Shown here one piece after another: positions 56,111 to 64,000 of a stretch of DNA of 64,000 nucleotides. The DNA is taken from the NCBI GenBank assembly GCA_963682055.1, contig OY821747.1, forward strand, positions 18,402,258 through 18,466,257, written 5' to 3'. Positions within the stretch are counted from its first letter, which is position 1. Each line of letters starts with the position of its first letter. Source of the DNA: Primula veris. Its lineage: Eukaryota > Streptophyta > Magnoliopsida > Ericales > Primulaceae. The notes beneath the pieces were generated by a model. It saw only the letters and a program-made list of their open reading frames with translations, made no database searches and was not told the DNA's origin. The translations under genes and the position numbers were made by a program.

Positions 56111-56963
56111 AAATTGGTGTTTAAAATTTTCATTTTAACTACCAAGTATATTAAAAATAAAGCTGATATTGTCCGTAATTTTTTTCCGAACATATTGCTA
56201 AAGTATTACCCGATTTGGCATAGGCCGCCCCTGTTCGTTATTTATACAAATTATTAATGAAAAATAGTGTCCGAGTCTAAAATGAAAGTTGGATTCTCAA
56301 AACACATATTTTTAAGTCATAAATAATTTGATTATTTATATTATAAGCTAATAATATCATGTATCTAAAAGTAATATGACGGTGAATATTAAGTTATAAC
56401 ATGGTGGTGAATAAAAAATTAATTAATTATTTTTAAAAGTACAATTTTTATTTTCAGCAGGAACTTAATAAAAAATTTCCCGCCACAGAATTTACCACCA
56501 CACGTTCTTAACTGCCCCCAAATTACTCCGTCACCTTCTCTCTCTCTCTCAATTCCATTATCATGAACTAAAACTCCAAATTACTCCCTCACCTTCTCTC
56601 TCTCTCTCTCAATTCCATTATCATCAACTAAAGCTCCAAATTACTCCCTCACCTTCTCTCTCTCTCAATTCCATTATCATCAACTAAAGATCCAAATTAT
56701 TCCATCACCTTCTCTCCCTTTCAATTCCATTATCATCAACTAAAGCTCTCAAAGGTACGCTTCTTATTTTTTATGTAATTATTATTATTATAGATTTTTT
56801 TAGTGATTCAATCAAATAAACTAAGATTGGTTGCACTATTATAGCTATTTCATCAATTACGGCTGATTCTTTCCAATTGGTTTGGCAATTTATTATGTAA
56901 AGTAGTTGTTTTCTTAAATAAAAAATAAAAAATAGGAAAAAACAAACAAAATAAAATAAAAAG
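56111..56963 (+). promoter_or_regulatory. promoter and 5' leader of the USP gene
   Basis: AT-rich upstream DNA, then a CT-rich leader with four tandem units, then AAAG/GTACGC (about 56754), a good donor for a leader intron that would end shortly before the ATG at 56964. TTTCCCGCC at 56476-56484 matches the E2F site TTTCCCGC. The exact transcript start was not determined. Confidence 0.45.
56517..56749. repeat. four tandem 54-60-bp CT-rich units in the USP gene leader
   Basis: Units begin CCAAATTACTCC(C/G)TCACC, continue with (CT)n, and end ATTCCATTATCATCAACTAA. They start near 56517, 56577, 56637 and 56693 and differ mainly in CT-run length. Confidence 0.95.
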
Positions 56964-57090
56964 ATGGGGAGAACGGTGGTGGTGGGAGTAAAGGTGGATA
57001 CAGAGAGTCGGGAACTGCTGACGTGGACACTAATAAATATTGATAAGCCCGGTGATCGTATTATTGCCCTACACGTGTTGAATAAAAATG
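56964..57090 (+). CDS. exon 1 of a universal-stress-protein-domain gene (likely USP receptor-like cytoplasmic kinase)
   Basis: 42 codons from ATG, reading MGRTVVVGVKVDTESRELLT then WTLINIDKPGDRIIALHVLN, and split after one base of codon 43 at donor AATG/GTAAAA. This is the first beta-alpha-beta stretch of a USP domain. In plant USP-kinase proteins (RLCK class VI) the N-terminus reads RTVVVGVKLD..SRELLTWALVKVA..GD.VIALHVL, matching closely. The remaining exons, including any kinase domain, must lie right of the window because intron 1 holds a gypsy element over 6 kb long. The exon itself shows no damage. Whether the gene is still spliced across the insertion cannot be told. Confidence 0.8.
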
Positions 57091-57539
57091 GTAAAACTAA
57101 TTATTTATGGTTCATTTTCATAATATTTGGTTAATTATATATGCTTAAAAAGTTACTTAATTACTATTAGTGAATTTGATGGTTTTCGTTTACTAATAGT
57201 GAATTTGATGATTTTTGCTTAGTAATAGTGATTTTGATGTTTTTGGCTTTTACATAGTAAAATTGATGATTTTTGTTTTAGGTGGTGAATTTAGTAGATT
57301 TTTTGTTTTTGTTCATGAATAGTATATTTGATGATTTATAAAAAAAATTAAGTTAGTGAAATTGTTGAGTTTTGTTTATTCACAGTGAAATTGATGATTT
57401 TTATTTATTAATAATGAATTTGATCATTCATAGTGAATTTGATGATTTTTGTTTATTGATGGTGAATTTGTACAATTTTGTTTATCAATGTTGAATTTTT
57501 TGGTTGGTGTTTACTAGCAGTGAATTTGGTGATCTTAGA
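57091..57539 (+). other. start of intron 1 of the USP gene with degenerate tandem repeats
   Basis: From about 57165 to 57530 diverged units of GTGAATTTGATGATTTTTG-TTTACTAATA repeat about ten times. No coding content. The gypsy LTR follows at 57540. Confidence 0.75.
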
Positions 57540-60500
57540 TGTAAAAACCCATATTTTTATTTTTTTTATTTCTTTTAGTTCATCGAGGCAACAATTATTT
57601 CTTCTAACTTTATTAAGTAAAAAGGGTCACTTAAGTTTGAATTGATAGTAAAGGGTAACAATCGGTAACTAGTAGGAGTTGTGATTAATAACAGGAAAAG
57701 CTAAGGCCTGATTTTGTGTTTCCTTAATAGTATTAATGAATAAAAACTGAAATAGTATTAATTGTCCTAAACATGCAAATATTAAAAGGAGAGATATATT
57801 AAGCGTTTGGGTTCCATCTTATCAAAGCCGTTTCTATCATCAGTATTTATAATACTGTAAAGGTGAAGAGTGAGATAGCAACAGAGAGTGAATATCTATA
57901 AAGGAAGAGAAAGAGAGGAAATAAGCCAATAAGTTGAGAAAAGTCGGGCTAGTTTTTGGTGTTCTTCCTCCTCGTCAAGGTATTTATACAATCCAAATCC
58001 TCTGTTAAATCTTTGTTTAGTAATCTAAAAATTAGGTCAAACTTATAACCAGATTAGGATAAACATATAGTACTTCCTTGTTGTTTTGCATAAATTAGTT
58101 TTGATTTATTCATGTCTTGAGTGGTTAACCCATGTTGTGAAATTGATAGTATAAAGATGAATATAAATTAATTGATAGATCGTGGCTTAACCTTGTTACT
58201 TATACAGCTTATTACTTGCTTTCCATGTTAGGTTGAGTAATTAGTGGATTAATTCTGAGATAAATTAAATCAATATGTTTGTTTGGGTGTGAAATTCTTT
58301 AAAAGTTTAATAGTAAGAGTTTTTAGTTTTTATTTGACTTTGTCAATTCACTGATCGCCAGTTGTATAGTATTCTTTAGTTTACCTTTTTTTTTTATTTG
58401 ATTCCCATAATTGTTGGCTGTTGCATAAGAGTATGGTTGCTATGTCTCTCTCTGTCTTAACATCTTATAAATGGTGGATATGGTGTTTTGGTACTATTGG
58501 TTTAAGATTTCAGACAGAATCTAGTTTTTGGAAGATTACCAAAACAGGGACAGTCAATTTTCTGCTTGTTGTTATGTTGAAATTGTCAGGAAATGTCTTA
58601 AAAGACTTTGAAAGAAGAAGAATTTTTGTTGTGCAAGTTTTTCTTAACTATTAGGAAATTTGTTAATAAAATAACTGGTAGTGTTCTCTGCTTTACAGTT
58701 TAATATTTGGCTAAAACACGGTGAATAACCATTTTTTTTTCTCTTGTTCTTAAGAGTTTGTGCTAGAGAAACAGGACTGTTGCATTTGGAACTCTTTTGA
58801 AATATTGGGTACTGTCATGGTTCACACTTCACATATGACCAATATGAAATACCAAGCGTAAGAAATGGGTTATGTTCATAACTGATCAAAATTGTAAATC
58901 AGTTTATATTGTCCAGTATCCAGTCTTAGTTACAAACACACTCACACTAATTGCTAGGTGATCTTTCTAGGCTTCCCTTGACGAAGTCCCCCTTTACCAT
59001 GATTGTCCGGTACATGCCTTAGTCGAAATAACAGAACCACTGGATTTTGCATGAGATAGACTAGCTTAATGTTTATGTCCTTAATTGTAAACTTGTTTGG
59101 TTCCAGGAACATGCTATCATACTTATTACTTGCAGTTTTTTTAAAGATAAATGTAAGCTCTTAACCAATCTAGGTAAACACACACGGCTACTAATGTTTT
59201 GCTTATCCAAACATGCCTTAGTCTCATCACTTTGTAAACGATTCGTATAATAAACTAAGTGATAGTACAGTAACTAAGGACAGAGAACATTTTGATCAAT
59301 ACATGATTATTTGGGGATAAACCGGGTAGTGAATTCTTATTGTCTATGTATGTGTATGTATGTGGCATGATTGTTCTTCGATAAGTTACTTAGTTTAAGT
59401 GTCCTTAATATTGACATGGTTTATAATCTTACCCAACCTAATTATACCTTAGCTGATTGATTATGTTTAGTTTCCTTTATTTTATGTACAGAACAAATTA
59501 CCTTGCGACTTATATAGAACTTAATTGTTCTGGAGGCTGGGAATAGTCGAGTTATTTAGAGTGCAATTAAAATAGTTAGCGGTTCCGTACGGTATATTGA
59601 CAAGTAGTTGATAATTATATTTCCAGGTTTTCGGTGTCCCGAGCTATTTTCAATCCGGTATTTGTGTGAGTGGTTTTCTTACTTGCTATTATAAAATCCC
59701 ATTGCATTTCTAACAAGTGTTGCAAGATCAATTTATATTTTGAAAAGTATCAAAATTATATATGTATATATCATTGCAAAGTTGCAGGTTTCAAAACAGG
59801 AAGGTTATTTGTGTACGTTGATGAACGTAAGGAAAGTGAAATGTTTATATGCGTTGATAAGCGTATGAGATTTTCAAGAAAGTTTATTTTATTTTGGTGA
59901 TCTCTATGATTTATATTTGGCATTAAGTTTATAGAATAAAAGAGATTTGGGAAGTCCAAATCCAACGAATAAAAGAGATTCAGGAAGTCTGAATCCAACG
60001 AATAAAAGAGATTCAGGAAGTCTGGATCCAACGAATAAAAGAGGATCAGGAAGTCTGAACCCACCTAGGAGATTGGGAAGGCCAATCGAGCTTAATTTCT
60101 CATTTATATTATCGTATTGATCACACCAAAAATTACAATTATATTACATTATGCTTTGGGAATTTTGTAAAGTTAAAAATATTGATTTTTCGAAGGAAAA
60201 TGATTAATTGATTAAAATATATTTCCGACCCTATATTGTATTGCAAGGTTATCGCTCACTAAGCCTTTTAGCTTACCCTTCGCTTTTGAAATGCTTTCAG
60301 GTATACAGGTTCTAAGGAGTCGTTCTAAGGAGTCAAAGTTAAGTTAGTTGGGAATCAGCCAGACTTTCATAGGATTCCGCTTTATTTCCGCTGCTAATAA
60401 AGTTCCAAGATTATAATTTTCAATTCCTGTTTCTTTAGTATTACAAGACCTTTTTAAATAAGTTCCTATCGATATGTGAATTTGATCTTAGGTTTGTGAG

Positions 60501-60652
60501 ATATTCAGAAATAAGAACGAATGTTTGAAGTTATTATTTTATAGTCTAAATTATTTATTTTATTATCCTTAAGTTATAGGCCTTCGTCTAGCACGTGTCA
60601 AGCCACGTGTTAGTCGGCCGTGTAACACCATATTTAGTTCTAGGATGTTACA
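57540..60652 (+). repeat. 5' LTR of the gag-only gypsy
   Basis: 3113 bp. A TATA-like TATTTATAATA lies near 57844. It contains a 77-codon open frame (58421-58654) that recurs in the 3' LTR and has no family motif. Confidence 0.92.
59934..60063. repeat. ~33-bp tandem repeats in the gypsy LTR
   Basis: About four units of AATAAAAGAGATTCAGGAAG-TCTGAATCCAACG. Confidence 0.93.
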
Positions 60653-60659
60653 TTTTTTT

Positions 60660-60671
60660 TGGTATCAGAGC
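60660..60671 (+). promoter_or_regulatory. primer-binding site of the gag-only gypsy
   Basis: TGGTATCAGAGC, complementary to initiator-Met tRNA, 7 bases after the LTR end. Confidence 0.9.
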
Positions 60672-60790
60672 TGAAGGTTCTAGGACTGTTTTCTATTAAA
60701 ATTTAATGAATTTATATGAGGTCTGGTTCCCAAGGTCCAATAGGATTTAAGTTAGATTACATGTATTATGTTTGAGTTTGTATTACTGGT

Positions 60791-61867
60791 ATGACTTTAG
60801 GGATGTCTGGAAATACACAAGGTGAGGACGATGCAGTCATTACGAACTCACCGCCAAATACTGAGATGGATGCTAGAGTAGCACAAGCCTTTCAGAACTT
60901 TCTTGCTAGGTTAATGTCGCAACCTGCATCAGCCTCTACTTCCGAGCCAGGAGCAATATCGTTAGACAAGGGTTCTTTATTCGACAAATTTCTCAAAGGA
61001 AATCCTCTAGAACTTAGTGACCCAAATGATTCGGTGGCTGCAGATATGTGGTTGAATAAGATTGAGAAAATTTTTACTATACTCGGCTGCTCAAGTGAGC
61101 AAAAGGTTAAATTTGCGGAGTATAAGCTGCAAGGTGCTGCGGAGAATTGGTGGCGTATGATTAAGCGACAATTTGAAGGGAGAGAGAATGAGCTTACCTG
61201 GGAGAAGTTCCTTGAACTTTTCAACGATAAGTACTATCCGGCAAACATTCGGCGAAAGAAACAGATGGAATTCCATAGCCTGGAGCAAGGAACCATGTCG
61301 GTGATTGATTACGAAACAAAGTTTGTCGAATTGTCCCGTTTTGCGCCAAACCAAGTTGCTAAGGAAGAAGACCGGATGTTTATGTTCCAGAGGGGTTTAC
61401 GACCCGAAATATTAAGCAAGGTGCAAATGTTGGAGCCCCAAACTTATGGCGAATCTATCAGAAAGGCCACCCTAGCAGAGGACGGAATGGAAATTGAGAA
61501 ACTGCGAGAACAAGGCACCAAAAGGGATAGAGAAGCTACTGGTGGAGGGAGATCTAATAAGGTTCAGAACTTATCTGATCAACCTCATGGGGAATCGAAA
61601 CAGCCATCCCAAAAAACATGCCCTAAGTGTGATCGCGTGCACGCATATTCATATCGATGTGACGGGTACCCTCGTAAATGCTTCAACTGTGGAAGAACTG
61701 GCCACCTGCAACATGAGTGCAGATTTGGTCCTCGAGCTCAGCAACAAAGTCCGACTCGTGGCCGAAACTGGAACGAAGGTCAGAGGCCGGGACAGCAAGG
61801 AAAGGTATTAGCCTTGACAGGAAAAGGAGGAGACAAAGAAGCTCAAAGGGGAAATGCCCTTAACTGA
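60791..61867 (+). CDS. Ty3/gypsy gag
   Basis: 358 codons, intact. The N-terminal ~60 residues are a variable acidic stretch. The capsid (retrotrans_gag) core covers about residues 78-190: ADMWLNKIEKIFTILGCSSE, KFAEYKLQGAAENWW, WEKFLELFNDKYYPANIRRK, FHSLEQGTMSVIDYETKF and FVELSRFAP. A basic linker leads to CPKCDRVHAYSYRC and the CCHC zinc knuckle CFNCGRTGHLQHEC (residues 297-310). It should assemble particles and bind RNA; replication would need enzymes from a related full element. The ORF ends GNALN just before the purine tract region. The listed ATG could be replaced by Met-5 (MSGNTQ). Open-frame preservation next to complete loss of pol suggests selection on gag or very recent origin. Confidence 0.93.
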   Translation: MTLGMSGNTQGEDDAVITNSPPNTEMDARVAQAFQNFLARLMSQPASASTSEPGAISLDKGSLFDKFLKGNPLELSDPNDSVAADMWLNKIEKIFTILGCSSEQKVKFAEYKLQGAAENWWRMIKRQFEGRENELTWEKFLELFNDKYYPANIRRKKQMEFHSLEQGTMSVIDYETKFVELSRFAPNQVAKEEDRMFMFQRGLRPEILSKVQMLEPQTYGESIRKATLAEDGMEIEKLREQGTKRDREATGGGRSNKVQNLSDQPHGESKQPSQKTCPKCDRVHAYSYRCDGYPRKCFNCGRTGHLQHECRFGPRAQQQSPTRGRNWNEGQRPGQQGKVLALTGKGGDKEAQRGNALN

Positions 61868-61919
61868 CCTCGACTTGTTTGAGAAGCTTTTGAGGTAAGT
61901 TTCGAGGACGAAACTTCTT

Positions 61920-61934
61920 TTTAGTGGGGGAGAG
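61920..61934 (+). promoter_or_regulatory. polypurine tract of the gag-only gypsy
   Basis: TTTAGTGGGGGAGAG directly precedes the 3' LTR and would prime plus-strand DNA. Confidence 0.9.
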
Positions 61935-64000
61935 TGTAAAAACCCATATTTTTATTTTTTTTATTTCTTTTAGTTCATCGAGGCAACAATTATTTCTTCT
62001 AACTTTATTAAGTAAAAAGGGTCACTTAAGTTTGAATTGATAGTAAAGGGTAACAATCGGTAACTAGTAGGAGTTGTGATTAATAACAGGAAAAGCTAAG
62101 GCCTGATTTTGTGTTTCCTTAATAGTATTAATGAATAAAAACTGAAATAGTATTAATTGTCCTAAACATGCAAATATTAAAAGGAGAGATATATTAAGCG
62201 TTTGGGTTCCATCTTATCAAAGCCGTTTCTATCATCAGTATTTATAATACTGTAAAGGTGAAGAGTGAGATAGCAACAGAGAGTGAATATCTATAAAGGA
62301 AGAGAAAGAGAGGAAATAAGCCAATAAGTTGAGAAAAGTCGGGCTAGTTTTTGGTGTTCTTCCTCCTCGTCAAGGTATTTATACAATCCAAATCCTCTGT
62401 TAAATCTTTGTTTAGTAATCTAAAAATTAGGTCAAACTTATAACCAGATTAGGATAAACATATAGTACTTCCTTGTTGTTTTGCATAAATTAGTTTTGAT
62501 TTATTCATGTCTTGAGTGGTTAACCCATGTTGTGAAATTGATAGTATAAAGATGAATATAAATTAATTGATAGATCGTGGCTTAACCTTGTTACTTATAC
62601 AGCTTATTACTTGCTTTCCATGTTAGGTTGAGTAATTAGTGGATTAATTCTGAGATAAATTAAATCAATATGTTTGTTTGGGTGTGAAATTCTTTAAAAG
62701 TTTAATAGTAAGAGTTTTTAGTTTTTATTTGACTTTGTCAATTCACTGATCGCCAGTTGTATAGTATTCTTTAGTTTACCTTTTTTTTTTATTTGATTCC
62801 CATAATTGTTGGCTGTTGCATAAGAGTATGGTTGCTATGTCTCTCTCTGTCTTAACATCTTATAAATGGTGGATATGGTGTTTTGGTACTATTGGTTTAA
62901 GATTTCAGACAGAATCTAGTTTTTGGAAGATTACCAAAACAGGGACAGTCAATTTTCTGCTTGTTGTTATGTTGAAATTGTCAGGAAATGTCTTAAAAGA
63001 CTTTGAAAGAAGAAGAATTTTTGTTGTGCAAGTTTTTCTTAACTATTAGGAAATTTGTTAATAAAATAACTGGTAGTGTTCTCTGCTTTACAGTTTAATA
63101 TTTGGCTAAAACACGGTGAATAACCATTTTTTTTTCTCTTGTTCTTAAGAGTTTGTGCTAGAGAAACAGGACTGTTGCATTTGGAACTCTTTTGAAATAT
63201 TGGGTACTGTCATGGTTCACACTTCACATATGACCAATATGAAATACCAAGCGTAAGAAATGGGTTATGTTCATAACTGATCAAAATTGTAAATCAGTTT
63301 ATATTGTCCAGTATCCAGTCTTAGTTACAAACACACTCACACTAATTGCTAGGTGATCTTTCTAGGCTTCCCTTGACGAAGTCCCCCTTTACCATGATTG
63401 TCCGGTACATGCCTTAGTCGAAATAACAGAACCACTGGATTTTGCATGAGATAGACTAGCTTAATGTTTATGTCCTTAATTGTAAACTTGTTTGGTTCCA
63501 GGAACATGCTATCATACTTATTACTTGCAGTTTTTTTAAAGATAAATGTAAGCTCTTAACCAATCTAGGTAAACACACACGGCTACTAATGTTTTGCTTA
63601 TCCAAACATGCCTTAGTCTCATCACTTTGTAAACGATTCGTATAATAAACTAAGTGATAGTACAGTAACTAAGGACAGAGAACATTTTGATCAATACATG
63701 ATTATTTGGGGATAAACCGGGTAGTGAATTTTTATTGTCTATGTATGTGTATGTATGTGGCATGATTGTTCTTCGATAAGTTACTTAGTTTAAGTGTCCT
63801 TAATATTGACATGGTTTATAATCTTACCCAACCTAATTATACCTTAGCTGATTGATTATGTTTAGTTTCCTTTATTTTATGTACAGAACAAATTACCTTG
63901 CGACTTATATAGAACTTAATTGTTCTGGAGGCTGGGAATAGTCGAGTTATTTAGAGTGCAATTAAAATAGTTAGCGGTTCCGTACGGTATATTGACAAGT
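61935..64000 (+). repeat. 3' LTR of the gag-only gypsy (cut by the window end)
   Basis: Collinear with 57540-59605 and almost identical to it. About 1.05 kb of LTR should follow beyond the window. Confidence 0.93.

Larger units (their letters stand above)
57540..64000 (+). mobile_element. gag-only Ty3/gypsy element with giant LTRs (TR-GAG type), continues past the window
   Basis: The 5' LTR is 57540-60652 (3113 bp, TGTAAAAACCC ... ATGTTACA). The PBS TGGTATCAGAGC is at 60660-60671. The internal region is only about 1.28 kb, with one gag ORF. The purine tract AGTGGGGGAGAG ends at 61934, and the 3' LTR starts at 61935 and runs off the window. Over the 2.07 kb shared, the two LTRs differ by about one base by eye (C at 59336, T at 63731). 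Protease, RT, RNase H and integrase are missing. Only ...DLDLFEKLLR and a leader-like GTTTCGAGGACGAAACTTC remain before the purine tract, as in chromovirus pol ends. Target-site check needs sequence beyond 64000. Confidence 0.92.

Noticed and set aside
56226..56234. CCGCCCCTG as a hAT end
   Set aside because: No matching CAGGGGCGG partner within several kb and no 8-bp duplication.
58421..58654. 77-codon ORF present twice (also 62816-63049)
   Set aside because: It lies inside both LTRs of one gypsy element, so the duplication is the LTR itself. No motif and no codon bias.

Overview
This window is plant nuclear DNA, most likely from a eudicot. It is AT-rich, with introns bounded by GT/AG, plant-type Ty1/copia and Ty3/gypsy elements primed by initiator-Met tRNA, a CACTA (En/Spm) transposon, plant L1 LINEs and TRIM/Cassandra elements. 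Nearly everything is transposable element, mostly nested. Host genes appear only as islands: an unidentified gene with a cyclin-like destruction box (6.4-9.3 kb, minus), LRR remnants (17.5-17.7 and 24.1-24.3 kb, minus), duplicated exons of an unidentified gene (29.6-34 kb, minus) and exon 1 of a universal-stress-protein-type gene, probably a USP receptor-like cytoplasmic kinase (57.0 kb, plus). The species cannot be named from the sequence.

Layout. 1-4544: 3' part of a decayed copia element that appears to have inserted into a small TRIM LTR (TRIM remnant 4545-4964). 4965-9300: the D-box gene with its intron and leader. 9.3-11.6 kb: AT-rich DNA with an inverted-repeat structure enclosing a ~21-bp minisatellite and a tRNA-like Pol III module. 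11.8-16.1 kb: minus-strand copia element of SIRE-like layout, with a third ORF after pol that was later split by a non-autonomous hAT element. 17.5-24.9 kb: LRR-gene DNA hit by two TRIMs; the first TRIM was itself hit by a 5.8-kb, almost undecayed copia element. All three insertions have perfect 5-bp target duplications. 25-29 kb and 39.9-45.3 kb: segmentally duplicated non-coding blocks and a 470-bp tandem repeat carrying a complete Cassandra (5S-domain TRIM) and a gypsy RNase H scrap. 29.6-34 kb: exon remnants and a duplicated exon block. 34.1-40.4 kb: a decayed copia element whose 5' LTR holds a composite LINE/repeat insert with a Cassandra solo LTR. 43.4-45.2 kb: a LINE insertion with target duplication. 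45.3-53.4 kb: a CACTA element with a decayed TNPD-type transposase and a second Cassandra solo LTR. 53.6-56.1 kb: a LINE and a second CACTA 5' end. 56.5-57.5 kb: promoter, first exon and first intron of the USP gene. 57.5 kb to the end: a very young gypsy element with 3.1-kb LTRs and only a gag ORF (TR-GAG type), lying in that intron.

Most notable. (1) The young copia element at 17938-23743 lacks a tRNA-type primer site. Where one should be it has 14 nt perfectly complementary to its own LTR, which suggests self-priming. (2) TRIMs homologous to Cassandra over LTR and internal region but lacking the 5S rRNA domain sit a few kb from true 5S-bearing Cassandra copies. (3) A gag-only gypsy element with giant, nearly identical LTRs occupies a host intron. 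(4) A tRNA-like Pol III unit and a minisatellite lie inside long inverted repeats. (5) Three insertions have matching empty sites elsewhere in the window, so insertion order can be read internally.
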